NCBI RefSeq assembly: GCF_001831495.1
Contig: NZ_CP017689.1
Location: forward strand, 124,001-188,000
Origin: Thalassotalea crassostreae
GTDB taxonomy: Bacteria > Pseudomonadota > Gammaproteobacteria > Enterobacterales > Alteromonadaceae
Direction: 5' to 3'
Length of the DNA stretch: 64,000 nucleotides
Below the pieces are notes generated by a model. It was not told the DNA's origin. It saw only the letters and a program-made list of their open reading frames with translations, and did not search any database. The position numbers and the translations under genes were made by a program. Positions 31,214 to 40,351 of this stretch are shown piece by piece. Positions within the stretch are counted from its first letter, which is position 1. Every line of letters begins with the position of its first letter.

Positions 31214-31250
31214 AAAAACAGAAAGTTATGTAAATTAACTTTCTGTTTTT
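31214..31250 (-). terminator. Intrinsic terminator of the acyl-CoA dehydrogenase gene
   Basis: A perfect 15-bp inverted repeat (AAAAACAGAAAGTTA / TAACTTTCTGTTTTT) with a 7-nt loop lies 34 nt past the stop at 31284, with a T-run on the minus strand. Confidence 0.85.
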
Positions 31251-31283
31251 TGCTTTATTGGTACATTGATTTTTCGCACATCA

Positions 31284-33080
31284 TTAGAAAATAAACTCTT
31301 CTTCCGTAATAGCCATCATGCTATCAGCGCCGTTAGTCATACAAGCTAAATGACCTTTTGCTCTCGGCAAAATACGTTCAAAATAGAAGTTAGCAGTCTT
31401 AACCTTGGCTTTATAGAACGCTGTTTCGCTTGACCCTTCTGCTAGTTTTTCGGTCGCTACTTTGGCCATTTTTGCCCAGAAATATGCTAATGTCACATAA
31501 CCAGCATACATCAGGTAATCGACCGATGCGGCTCCCACTTCATCAGGGTTTGCCACCGCTTTGCTTGCAATCATCTGAGTGTGTTCACCTAATTCTTTGA
31601 TATATCCACCTAACGTTTGGCAGTATGTTGTTAATTCTGCTGTTTGTCCGTTTTGCATGCAAAATGTTGAAACTTCGGTAGCAAAGACTTTTAATAGTTC
31701 GCCTTTTGAGCCAAGTATTTTTCGCCCAAGTAAATCGAGAGCTTGTATACCTGTCGTACCTTCATAAAGGCAACTGATTTTAGCATCGCGCATTAGCTGT
31801 TCCATGCCCCATTCTTGCACGTAGCCATGACCACCATAGACTTGGACACCGTGACTGGCACACTCAAGGCCAAGCTCAGTTAAAAACGCTTTCGCAATAG
31901 GAGTTAATAGTGCCAAATTTGCTTCTGCAATGGCGATAGCATTGTCATCTTTACTGACTTGAACAATATCTACTAACTGCGCTAAATAGCCTATTAATGC
32001 TCGACCACCTTCAGCTATCGATTTTTGTGTCAATAACATACGACGAACATCAGGGTGAACTATGATTGGATCAGCGGCGCCATCTGGATTTTTTGGACCC
32101 GTTAATGAACGCATTTGTAATCGGTCTTTAGCGTAGGCTAATGACCCTTGAAATGCTGCATCTGCATGAGCTACTCCCTCATTAGCGACACCTAAACGAG
32201 CTGCATTCATAAAGGTAAACATACAATTTAATCCACGATTAATCTCACCAATTAAGTGACCTTTAGCATTATCAAAATTAATGACACACGTTGCGCTACC
32301 GTTGATTCCCATTTTGTGTTCAATAGAGCCACAAGTAACTCCGTTTTCGTCACTAATGCTACCGTCATCATTAACGTTAAACTTAGGTACGATAAATAAT
32401 GAAATTCCACGTGTTCCTTCAGGTGAGCCTGGAATACGCGCAATAACTACGTGGATGATATTTTCTGATAAGTCATGTTCTCCAGCGGAGATGAATATTT
32501 TACTGCCATTGATACGGTATGTGCCGTCATTGTTTAATTCTGCTTTAGTGCGTAACATCCCTAAATCGGTGCCGCAATGTGCTTCTGTTAAACACATGGT
32601 GCCGGTCCACGTGCCTTCAACAAGCTTAGGCAAGAACATCTGTTTTTGTTGCTCGCTACCATGGGCTTCCAATGTTGCCATGCAGCCGTGGCTTAGACCT
32701 GGATACATTGCAAAAGAATGATTCGCTGCAGAGGTAAACTCGCCAATTGCTGTACTTAATGATGAAGGTAATCCTTGACCACCAAACTCGATTGGTTGAG
32801 AAAGAGTAGGCCAGCCGCCTTCAACGTACTGACTATAAGCTTGTTTAAATCCATCGGGAGTTCTAACTGCACCATCGGCCCATGTACAACCTTGTTGGTC
32901 ACCTACTTGATTGATTGGTGCGATTACCTGCTCATTAAACTTTGCCGCTTCGCTTATAATGGCATCAACCATATCAAGGCTTGCATCTTCAAAGCCTAAT
33001 TTTTGATAGTGTTTGTCGCAATCTAACAGTTCTTGCATCACGAACTTAACGTCGCGAACGGGCGCTTTGTACTCTGGCAT
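31284..33080 (-). CDS. Acyl-CoA dehydrogenase, 600-residue class
   Basis: This FAD enzyme introduces a 2,3 double bond into an acyl-CoA. The 598-residue protein has the N-terminal domain (MPEYKAPVRDVKFVMQELL), the FAD/substrate signature CLTEAHCGTDLG, the second signature QVYGGHGYVQEWGMEQLMRD and CLYEGTTGIQALDLLGRK, and an extra C-terminal helical domain. This long class includes 3-methylmercaptopropionyl-CoA dehydrogenase (DmdC) and medium/long-chain FadE-like enzymes; the substrate cannot be fixed by eye. The ATG at 33080 has AGAAG just upstream; a GTG at 33098 would add six residues. Confidence 0.93.
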   Translation of the reverse strand: MPEYKAPVRDVKFVMQELLDCDKHYQKLGFEDASLDMVDAIISEAAKFNEQVIAPINQVGDQQGCTWADGAVRTPDGFKQAYSQYVEGGWPTLSQPIEFGGQGLPSSLSTAIGEFTSAANHSFAMYPGLSHGCMATLEAHGSEQQKQMFLPKLVEGTWTGTMCLTEAHCGTDLGMLRTKAELNNDGTYRINGSKIFISAGEHDLSENIIHVVIARIPGSPEGTRGISLFIVPKFNVNDDGSISDENGVTCGSIEHKMGINGSATCVINFDNAKGHLIGEINRGLNCMFTFMNAARLGVANEGVAHADAAFQGSLAYAKDRLQMRSLTGPKNPDGAADPIIVHPDVRRMLLTQKSIAEGGRALIGYLAQLVDIVQVSKDDNAIAIAEANLALLTPIAKAFLTELGLECASHGVQVYGGHGYVQEWGMEQLMRDAKISCLYEGTTGIQALDLLGRKILGSKGELLKVFATEVSTFCMQNGQTAELTTYCQTLGGYIKELGEHTQMIASKAVANPDEVGAASVDYLMYAGYVTLAYFWAKMAKVATEKLAEGSSETAFYKAKVKTANFYFERILPRAKGHLACMTNGADSMMAITEEEFIF

Positions 33081-33441
33081 ATTTCTTCTCACTGACACTT
33101 TGAATATGATTTCAATTATTTTTAGTTTTCCTAAAAACTCTTTATTTCGGCGAACAAGTTAAACAAGTCCGACCACTTACTTTTGATTAACAATATAGCG
33201 ATGTCGAAAATAAATCAAGTTATTGAATAATAAGAACGTCAATAGTATAGAAACAGTAATATCAGCTTTCGCTACCTCTGAAAGCAGGTATGTAAGTTAT
33301 ATTTGATTTTGTATTGGACTCTATATGTTGACGTTTTAGTCAATGAATTTGTATATCAGTATTGCTATGATAAGTGTATTTGCAATATTTATATTGTTTT
33401 AATCGTCGCATTTATTAATCGTTAATGGCTAGGGGCTTATC
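33081..33441. other. Divergent intergenic region, 361 nt
   Basis: This AT-rich stretch separates the acyl-CoA dehydrogenase gene (minus) from the lrgA-like gene (plus) and must contain promoters for both. I see no gene, no intrinsic terminator and no recognisable operator. The only local structure is a weak 6-bp hairpin (GCTTTC / GAAAGC, 33265-33285). AGGGG at 33431-33435 is the ribosome-binding site of the lrgA-like gene. Confidence 0.6.
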
Positions 33442-33807
33442 GTGAATTTTATTATTGGTTTTATATGGTTGTTAGCCTATCAATTACTAGGTGAAATAAT
33501 GGTAATTATTTTCGAGTTGTCAGTTTCTGGCCCTGTGATTGGACTTATTTTGTTATTACTAACACTAATTGTTCGGGGGAAAGAAGGAGAGCCGCTAAAG
33601 TCAGCAGCGGATAACCTTTTGAGTCATTTGGCGATGTTATTTGTACCTGCAGGTGTTGGTTTAATGGTTCATTACCAATTATTAGCCAAAGAGTGGTTAG
33701 CTATTAGCGTGGCACTTGTTATAGGAACTGTCATTATGTTGTTTAGCTGCGCCCTAATAATGAAATGGTCGACTAAACTTTTCAGCAAAGAGGTGATTGA
33801 TGAATAG
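33442..33807 (+). CDS. CidA/LrgA-family membrane protein
   Basis: A 121-residue protein with four hydrophobic segments. LAYQLLGEIMVIIFELSVSGPVIGLILLLL and LLSHLAMLFVPAGVGLMVHY are the characteristic CidA/LrgA sequences. In staphylococci the family is holin-like and linked to cell-death control and murein hydrolase export; in gram-negatives it is also tied to small-molecule export. It starts with GTG at 33442, with AGGGG seven bases upstream, and overlaps the lrgB-like gene by eight bases. Confidence 0.9.
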   Translation: MNFIIGFIWLLAYQLLGEIMVIIFELSVSGPVIGLILLLLTLIVRGKEGEPLKSAADNLLSHLAMLFVPAGVGLMVHYQLLAKEWLAISVALVIGTVIMLFSCALIMKWSTKLFSKEVIDE

Positions 33808-34531
33808 TCAGCAAAAATTAGATGCAATATGGCAGTTGATTCAATCTTCACCTTTAACTGGTTTGTTATTGACGTTATCTATATATAGCCTCGCTGCATA
33901 CTTGTATAAAAAATCAAATCATAACCCTATAGTTAATCCGGTCATTATATCGATTGCGACAATTATTATTATATTATTAATTACCGGGATCTCTTATCAG
34001 GACTACTTTGCTGGCGCTAGCTTAGTACACTTTTTACTTGGTCCAGCAGTGGTTGCCCTAGCAGTGCCATTGTTTCAACAATTGCACCGCATAAAAAAAT
34101 TACTTTTACCTATAACTATTACCCTAATTTGTTCGGTATTTATCGGCAGTTTATCTGTCATTTATATTAGTGATTGGTTAGGCGCTAGCTTAGCTACGCA
34201 AATTTCTTTAGCTCCGAAATCTACATCGACACCAGTGGCCATGGGAATTTCTGAAAATATCGGTGGTATTGTTTCTTTGACAGCTGGATTAGCAACTGCT
34301 ACCGGAGTAATTGGAGCGATTTTAGGTACTAAAGTATTTTCTTTAATGAAACTCAAAGATGACAGTGTTAGAGGTATCGCCATGGGGTTAACATCTCATG
34401 GGATAGGTACTGCACGCGCATTTCAGGTTAGTGATCGGATGGGGGCATTTTCTGGTTTAGCAATGGCTATAACAGCATTTACCACAGCGTTCTTATTGCC
34501 ATGGATTTTGACATTCATTGGCTTGATATAG
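33800..34531 (+). CDS. LrgB/CidB-family membrane protein
   Basis: A 243-residue polytopic protein with the LrgB signature SLAPKSTSTPVAMGISENIGG (21 residues, key STP and NIGG) and GIAMGLTSHGIGTARAFQ near the C terminus. It acts together with the LrgA/CidA partner encoded just upstream. The ATG at 33800 lies inside the last codons of that gene and has GAGGTG upstream. Confidence 0.92.
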   Translation: MNSQQKLDAIWQLIQSSPLTGLLLTLSIYSLAAYLYKKSNHNPIVNPVIISIATIIIILLITGISYQDYFAGASLVHFLLGPAVVALAVPLFQQLHRIKKLLLPITITLICSVFIGSLSVIYISDWLGASLATQISLAPKSTSTPVAMGISENIGGIVSLTAGLATATGVIGAILGTKVFSLMKLKDDSVRGIAMGLTSHGIGTARAFQVSDRMGAFSGLAMAITAFTTAFLLPWILTFIGLI

Positions 34532-34635
34532 CAGATATAAGGTGGCGTTTAATATGAAGTTTGTATAGTTGGACTTTATTTGATAACGTTGTCAGTTATG
34601 GTTGGAAATATTAAGTTAATTTGGTAGAGAACCCT

Positions 34636-37545
34636 GTGAACTATTTTAAGCATTTTTTTGTTATATTATTTTCGCTGAGCTGCGTAATTTCTTGTGGTGG
34701 CGAAGGTTCTGCGGATAATTATGATGTTGAACCGTTGCCGATAAAAGAGCCTGTTCCTGAGCCAGAACCAGAACCAGAGCCAGAGCCAGAACCTGAGCCT
34801 GAGCCTGGGCCAGAACCTGAGCCAGAAAAGCCTGGACCAACCGCAGAAGATCTGATTGTTGTCGAAACTCAAGAAAACGGTAATGTGATTTTTCAGGATG
34901 ACATTGTTCTTGGCAGTAAGCCGCAAGGTAATACTGAATTGTTCAACCCAGAAATTTCAAATAATATTATCAACGATCGTTGCGTTGCATGTCATTCACC
35001 AGGGAATGTAGCGCAACGTACCGATTTAGTTTTCAGTAATACTATCGATTACCAATCAGCATTCGACCTGTATGCGGTTAATTCAAGCACTAGATTATTA
35101 AATAAAGTTAGTAAAACAGTTTCACATAATGGTGGTGAAGTTGTTGCGAAAGATTCAAGTGAATACCAATTACTCGTTGATTATATCGCCACCATAGAGT
35201 TAGTTGAGACTTGGTCGGCATTAGACATCGATACAGATGGCGATGGCATTTTTGATGCGCTTGACCCAGATGATGATGGCGATGGTATTAATGACGCAGA
35301 TGATGAATATCCAAAGACTAATTTAACTTTGGAAGTACCTGAAGAACCAGACCACAATGACACACTATATGCATTGATTAATAATGACATTGTATTAAGT
35401 AAATGTGTGGTTTGTCATAATTCATCAGGGCAAGCGGGTGCAACCAATCTTATTTTTAAAGATCAAACTCATGCAGATAATGAAACAGAGAATATAAATT
35501 CATTAATTTCCTTTCTTTCCGATAACAGTAAAGCTGAATTATTATTACAAAAAGTACAAGGGTTGCTTAATCACACTGGTGGAAAATTATTCTCTCCAGG
35601 AAGTGCAGAATATGGTTATTTGGAAGATTTAATTAGCTCATTAGGATTAACTGATAAGTCCAACTCATATCCAACTAATTTCAGCAAAGAACTAAATAGC
35701 AATACTTATCGCCGCGCCTCAATTATCCTTTCTGGTGAAGTTCCGAGTAAAGCCGAGCTAGCAAGGCAAGATAGCTTGTCAGCAGCCGAATTTGAAAATG
35801 AAATTATTAATTTAATGCAAGGCGATGGATTTAAAGAGTTTATTAAAAATGGCGCTAATGATCAGTTATTGGTCCGAGCTATTAATGTAAATGCATTTCA
35901 AAACGTGCATCAAGTGATGCGCCATTGGTATCCAAAATATGGTGAAATGTATGTTAACTCATTAAATAGTGGTGGCAGTAAAGGTGGCTTTAGAAATACG
36001 GTCGCCGAAGAATTAGCTGAAGCTCCTCTTGAGTTGATTAACCATGTGGTGCAGAACAATAAGCCATATAGTGAAATTCTAACAGCTGATTACGTAATGG
36101 TGTCTAAGTTAACTGCGCAGATATTTAAAACCAACCTAACTCCATCCACTGGTCAGTTTTTAGTAGCGAATGCCAACAATGGCCAGCAAATTAAAAATAA
36201 TAACAATAAAAAGCCAGTAGATTGGGATAAAGGAACAATCCTTACCGGATCAAATAAGGATAATGATGATATTTATACACCTACAGGAACCAATGTATCA
36301 TTACCTAATGCTGGTGTTTTAACTAACTACAGTTATCTAAATAAATACTTTTCTACCGCTACAAATCGTAATCGAATGCGTTCACGATGGACCAATTATT
36401 TTTTCTTAGGCTTTGATATTGAAAATTCGTCTCCTCGATTGGTTGATGGTGATTTAGACTTTGATTACCCAACTTTAGAAAACCCGAATTGTGTTGTTTG
36501 CCACGAAGTGATGGACCCAGTTGCTGGTACCTTCCAAAATTTTGGCGATGATGGATTATATCGTGATGGGTATAATGGTGAACATGCTTTGGATAATGGT
36601 TACCGCCTAAATAAAAGTGGTCTATATCAATTTAGAGAAGGCGACCTATGGTATCGAGATATGTTACCAGCGGGCTACGCTGAAGAAGTGGTTTCGACTC
36701 CGGAGACATCTCTTGCTTGGCTTGCTGAAAAAATAACGTCTGATGACAGGTTTGCCTCAGCAGCAGTGCAGTTTTGGTGGCCAGCGATTTTTGGTGAAGA
36801 TGTCTTAAAGCATGATCAAGATGATCGCATTTGGGCACAGCAACAGTTTATAAAGTCAGTCGCTGAAGATTTTTCTGAGCACCAGAATTTAAAACGCATG
36901 TTAGCAAAATTAATTCTCTCTGATTGGTTTAGAGCAAAAAGCCGTAACCAGGGTGTTAATGATCAAGACTTAGTGATTTATCGAGGTGGCAAGCGTTTAT
37001 TAACACCTGAAGAAATGTCAGCGAAAACTAAATCGCTCACTGGTTTTGCTTTAGAATATAACACCACATATCAAGCATTCTATGGCGGTATTGACTCAGA
37101 GCAGGTTACTAAAAGAGTGCGCAGAATAAGCGCCCCGCTATTTCAAGTTGCTAAGTTACAAGCAAACCAATACAGCTGTTTCATTGCAGGTAAAGATTTT
37201 GAAAAAAATAAAGCGAATCGAAGATTATTCAGCGATGTTAATTTGTCCGACACCTCAGAAGGTTTAATTAAAACGCAATTAGTGACCTTATATGAACGTT
37301 TGCTTGGTGAGGAATATAACGTAAATTCAGCGGAAATAAACTCAGCATATCAGCTATTTGATGATGCAAGAAATGCAGTTATCGGTAGTAATGAAACCAA
37401 TATATTAAAATCCTATGAGCGTTGCGATGGCTTTGACGGCAAAATGGTCAACAATAAAACCAATGGCGATCCTCAGCAAACTTTTAGTGCTTGGAAGGTC
37501 GTGTTAACAGCACTACTTTCTGACTATTCATATTTGTATGAATAA
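34636..37545 (+). CDS. Lipoprotein with three CxxCH sites, planctomycete-cytochrome-like
   Basis: The GTG at 34636 gives 969 residues; AGAG lies upstream, and a TTG at 34621 is a weaker choice. The signal ends in a lipobox (VISC, Cys20). An (EP)n linker follows (about residues 38-65), then CVACH (116-120), a calcium-type thrombospondin-3 repeat (DTDGDGIFDALDPDDDGDG, about 199-217), CVVCH (257-261) and, far downstream, CVVCHEVMDPVAG (from 619). The last resembles the DUF1588-type CHxxxDPxG motif of planctomycete-like cytochromes; such proteins are typically encoded next to DUF1501 proteins, as here. I infer an exported, membrane-anchored c-type heme protein. The exact family and substrate are not established. 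Confidence 0.7.
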   Translation: MNYFKHFFVILFSLSCVISCGGEGSADNYDVEPLPIKEPVPEPEPEPEPEPEPEPEPGPEPEPEKPGPTAEDLIVVETQENGNVIFQDDIVLGSKPQGNTELFNPEISNNIINDRCVACHSPGNVAQRTDLVFSNTIDYQSAFDLYAVNSSTRLLNKVSKTVSHNGGEVVAKDSSEYQLLVDYIATIELVETWSALDIDTDGDGIFDALDPDDDGDGINDADDEYPKTNLTLEVPEEPDHNDTLYALINNDIVLSKCVVCHNSSGQAGATNLIFKDQTHADNETENINSLISFLSDNSKAELLLQKVQGLLNHTGGKLFSPGSAEYGYLEDLISSLGLTDKSNSYPTNFSKELNSNTYRRASIILSGEVPSKAELARQDSLSAAEFENEIINLMQGDGFKEFIKNGANDQLLVRAINVNAFQNVHQVMRHWYPKYGEMYVNSLNSGGSKGGFRNTVAEELAEAPLELINHVVQNNKPYSEILTADYVMVSKLTAQIFKTNLTPSTGQFLVANANNGQQIKNNNNKKPVDWDKGTILTGSNKDNDDIYTPTGTNVSLPNAGVLTNYSYLNKYFSTATNRNRMRSRWTNYFFLGFDIENSSPRLVDGDLDFDYPTLENPNCVVCHEVMDPVAGTFQNFGDDGLYRDGYNGEHALDNGYRLNKSGLYQFREGDLWYRDMLPAGYAEEVVSTPETSLAWLAEKITSDDRFASAAVQFWWPAIFGEDVLKHDQDDRIWAQQQFIKSVAEDFSEHQNLKRMLAKLILSDWFRAKSRNQGVNDQDLVIYRGGKRLLTPEEMSAKTKSLTGFALEYNTTYQAFYGGIDSEQVTKRVRRISAPLFQVAKLQANQYSCFIAGKDFEKNKANRRLFSDVNLSDTSEGLIKTQLVTLYERLLGEEYNVNSAEINSAYQLFDDARNAVIGSNETNILKSYERCDGFDGKMVNNKTNGDPQQTFSAWKVVLTALLSDYSYLYE

Positions 37546-37554
37546 GGAATGACT

Positions 37555-38850
37555 ATGAATAGACGAAACTTTTTAAAATACAGTACAGCTGCCTTAGCAA
37601 GCAATTCACTCTTGTCTAATGTGACTTGGGCGGCTGACCCCGGTTATACCGGTGAGTTTGTTTTACAAGTGCAAGTATATGCAGCTTGGGATGTTGCAAG
37701 TTTTTGTGACCCTAAGCAAGATGTTAATATTAATTCGTGGGCAGCGACAGAGTCGATACAAACAGCCGGAAATTTGCAATATGCGCCGTTTGCCAATAAT
37801 AGTCAATTATTTGATAACCATCATGATAAAATGTTGGTGGTCAATGGCGTAAATTCTTTTACCAATTCGCACAGTGCCGGCCGCCTATATTCTTATACTG
37901 GATATAACGGTGGTGGTTATCCTTCATTGTCGGCATTATTTGCCGCTGCCAATAGTGCAAGTGTACCAGTGCCGGTAGTTTATAATGGTGGCGATTTCTT
38001 TACTCAAGGTCTTGTTGCAGCAAGTAAGCTTGGTAATGACCCGAGTACTTTTTTACAAATACTTGAAAATGAAACGCCAACTACCAGTACTAAGCCCTTT
38101 TTAAAACAACAACAGTACTCGTTAATCGACCAATTTAATCAGCGTCGATATAATATTAAAGCGGGAGCTGAACACAGCTTACCAATGGATAAAGTATCCA
38201 TTACTGATTACGGAAAGTCGATTCAACCGTCTGCAGCGTTTGCTAATTTCAAGCCTTTATTAGAGCAAGTGGAGCAATCGGAGTCTTCAGGTGCTTACGA
38301 ACGTGAATACGATTTTAATAATAAGCTTTTAAAACAAGCTAAGTTTTCACTATTATCGTTTGCTTCTGGTTTATCTGTAGCCGCAGATATTGTCGCTAGA
38401 GGTTTTGATAGCCATAGTGACCACGATAACAAACAGGCGGGTGCTTTATCTGATTTGACCTCAACCCTGGACTATATTTGGGTGCTAGCTGAAGAATTAG
38501 GTATAGCAGATAGATTAAATGTTTATGTGGCTTCAGACTTTGGTCGTACGCCTTTTTATAATAATGGTACTCCACCAGGAAAAGACCATTGGGCTGTTGG
38601 TAGTACGCTAATAATGAAAAAGAATGCACCATGGGCGGGAAAAGCAGTTGGTTCAACGGATAATAAGCTTAATGCGCGCAAGGTGAATAGAGCGAAACCA
38701 ACAACAAGTAATGACAATAATGGCGTAATATTGGAGCCTAAACATGTTATGCAAGCAATGCGTAAACAACTAGGTATTGATCAATCTGATGCTGCATTAG
38801 CGTTTCCGCTAAAGGTTGATTTTGGTGATGAAGTAGACTTATTCGCATAA
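37555..38850 (+). CDS. DUF1501 family protein with Tat signal
   Basis: The 431-residue protein begins with a twin-arginine signal (NRRNFLKYSTAALASNSLL, cleavage after TWA), so it should be folded in the cytoplasm and exported by TatABC. The body shows DUF1501 features: VVNGVNSFTNSHSAGRLYSYTG, RGFDSHSDHDNKQ and VYVASDFGRTPFYNNGTPPGKDHW, an alkaline-phosphatase/sulfatase-like fold with His/Asp metal-type residues. The ATG at 37555 has AGGA six bases upstream; ATG 37549 is too near it. The stop of the CxxCH lipoprotein lies nine bases before. The function of the family is unknown. Confidence 0.88.
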   Translation: MNRRNFLKYSTAALASNSLLSNVTWAADPGYTGEFVLQVQVYAAWDVASFCDPKQDVNINSWAATESIQTAGNLQYAPFANNSQLFDNHHDKMLVVNGVNSFTNSHSAGRLYSYTGYNGGGYPSLSALFAAANSASVPVPVVYNGGDFFTQGLVAASKLGNDPSTFLQILENETPTTSTKPFLKQQQYSLIDQFNQRRYNIKAGAEHSLPMDKVSITDYGKSIQPSAAFANFKPLLEQVEQSESSGAYEREYDFNNKLLKQAKFSLLSFASGLSVAADIVARGFDSHSDHDNKQAGALSDLTSTLDYIWVLAEELGIADRLNVYVASDFGRTPFYNNGTPPGKDHWAVGSTLIMKKNAPWAGKAVGSTDNKLNARKVNRAKPTTSNDNNGVILEPKHVMQAMRKQLGIDQSDAALAFPLKVDFGDEVDLFA

Positions 38851-38912
38851 GTTGAATTGCGCTCAATCAGTTAATTAAAATAAAAATTTAAACAGCTTTC
38901 TAGGTTAGAATA

Positions 38913-39140
38913 ATGATAATAAAAAGACCAAATTGTAAAGTATTAACCATCATCTTAATGGTAATGTGCAGCAGTGCTTGTACTACGGTGCAACCGTGGG
39001 AAAGAGGTAATTTAGCCAAAAATGAAATGGCTTTAGACAGTGACCCTATGCAGTCGTCATTTGCCAATCACGTTTATAACTCGAAAGAATCTAGTTCAGG
39101 TTCAAGTAAAGGTGCCGGCGGCGGCTGTGGGTGCAATTAA
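38913..39140 (+). CDS. DUF4266 small lipoprotein with C-terminal CGCN
   Basis: A 75-residue lipoprotein with lipobox SSAC (Cys23), the conserved VQPWERGNLAKNEMALDSDP core, a flexible Ser/Gly-rich stretch, and the terminal GGGCGCN (Cys72 and Cys74). DUF4266 proteins are, to my knowledge, encoded beside DUF3570 proteins. The paired C-terminal cysteines could hold a metal or a redox disulfide; that is inference. The stop overlaps the DUF3570 start by one base (TAATG). Confidence 0.85.
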   Translation: MIIKRPNCKVLTIILMVMCSSACTTVQPWERGNLAKNEMALDSDPMQSSFANHVYNSKESSSGSSKGAGGGCGCN

Positions 39141-40348
39141 TGAAACTCGCAGATTCTAAAAAAGCACTCAGTGCCCTTGCCGCAACCGCAGCAATTTTAC
39201 CTAATATCGCCATTGCAGACTCGCCCTCAGAATCTATTGTTTTTGGCTACAAACATCATAAATATAGTGAAGCTGATGCCAGTAAAAGTGCAACCGGCAC
39301 AAATAGTGTTGGTCGATACGACATCGACGTGAACCAATTTCAATTGCTATTGCCGATTGGTAGTAAATATCAAGTTAACTTTGACTACCAAACCGAAACA
39401 ATGAGTGGCGCATCGCCTTGGTATACCTATAAGAGCAATGATGGCAAAGTTCATCAAGCAATGAGTGGTGCCTCCATTAAGGACACCCGTGATGATATTA
39501 AAGTATCCTTATCTACCTATTCCGATAACTCAACATTAACAGTTGGTATTGCTAATTCAAGTGAGGATGATTATACCGGTAATAGTGTTTCTGCAGCGTA
39601 TAGCCATACTAGTGAAGATAAAATGCAAACTTATGCAATCAGTGCTGACTACTCGGATGATACGGTAGATCCAGTTGATAAAGATGCATTTGAACCTGCA
39701 CGTGTTGAAGAGCAGGATAAGCAATCATTTTCAACGATGTTGTCAATGACACAAACAATTAACCGAAATATGATTTGGCAAATGAGTGGCGGCTTTATTT
39801 ATAAAGAAGGTTATTTGTCTGATCCATATAAATTGGTTGATATCGTAGACCCACTGGATACAACGCAACGTATTTTAATTGGCGATCAACGTCCAGAAGA
39901 CAGAACTGCTTGGTTGTTAACAAGTCGAACAAGAAATTATATTGAAAGTGCGCAAGCAGCCTTGCATATTGATTATCGGTACTATTCAGATAATTGGGAT
40001 TTAAATTCGCATACATTAGAAGCTAAGTGGATTCAAAACATTGCCGAAGATTGGCGCATCATTCCTTCTGTAAGGTATTACACGCAATCTGCAACAGACT
40101 TTTACCAAACCTATTATGAAAGTGAACGCCGACAGAAATACTATTCTACCGATTACCGTTTGTCTTCATATGGCGCAATCACTCTAGGCTTAAAAGTTGA
40201 AACTAAAATTGATAATTGGTTAGTAAACCTTGGCTATGAACAATATCGTTCAGATGGTAGCTATGGCTTGGAAAGTGCCCATCAGGATAACCCCGGATTA
40301 GTCGATTTTGATATTTTGAGTTTTGGTTTCTACTATACTTTTGATTAA
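39140..40348 (+). CDS. DUF3570 outer-membrane protein
   Basis: The ATG at 39140 gives 402 residues with a signal peptide ending about IAIADS. The mature protein is full of alternating beta strands and Tyr/Asp-rich turns (VNQFQLLLPIGSKYQVNFDY) and ends in an aromatic strand (SFGFYYTFD), typical of a barrel. Two MSGAS motifs occur at residues 88-92 (ETMSGASPWY) and 108-112 (HQAMSGASIKD). They resemble the Dxx(S/T)GA(T/S) sequence flavinylated by ApbE, and an ApbE gene is two genes downstream. It overlaps DUF4266 by one base. Confidence 0.88.
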   Translation: MKLADSKKALSALAATAAILPNIAIADSPSESIVFGYKHHKYSEADASKSATGTNSVGRYDIDVNQFQLLLPIGSKYQVNFDYQTETMSGASPWYTYKSNDGKVHQAMSGASIKDTRDDIKVSLSTYSDNSTLTVGIANSSEDDYTGNSVSAAYSHTSEDKMQTYAISADYSDDTVDPVDKDAFEPARVEEQDKQSFSTMLSMTQTINRNMIWQMSGGFIYKEGYLSDPYKLVDIVDPLDTTQRILIGDQRPEDRTAWLLTSRTRNYIESAQAALHIDYRYYSDNWDLNSHTLEAKWIQNIAEDWRIIPSVRYYTQSATDFYQTYYESERRQKYYSTDYRLSSYGAITLGLKVETKIDNWLVNLGYEQYRSDGSYGLESAHQDNPGLVDFDILSFGFYYTFD

Positions 40349-40351
40349 TTT

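Noticed and set aside
32281..32721. 146-codon open frame opposite the acyl-CoA dehydrogenase gene
   Set aside because: It mirrors conserved dehydrogenase codons and has no family features.
31284..33080. A DMSP demethylation/cleavage operon around the DmdC-like acyl-CoA dehydrogenase
   Set aside because: No dmdA, dmdB or dmdD neighbour is present; the dehydrogenase stands alone, so only the enzyme class can be claimed.
33265..33285. GCTTTC / GAAAGC hairpin upstream of the lrgA-like gene
   Set aside because: Six base pairs with a nine-base loop and no T-run is expected by chance in AT-rich intergenic DNA.
34750..34830. Short-unit repeat array considered as a CRISPR or regulatory repeat
   Set aside because: The 6-bp units are in frame and encode a Glu-Pro linker; there are no spacers.
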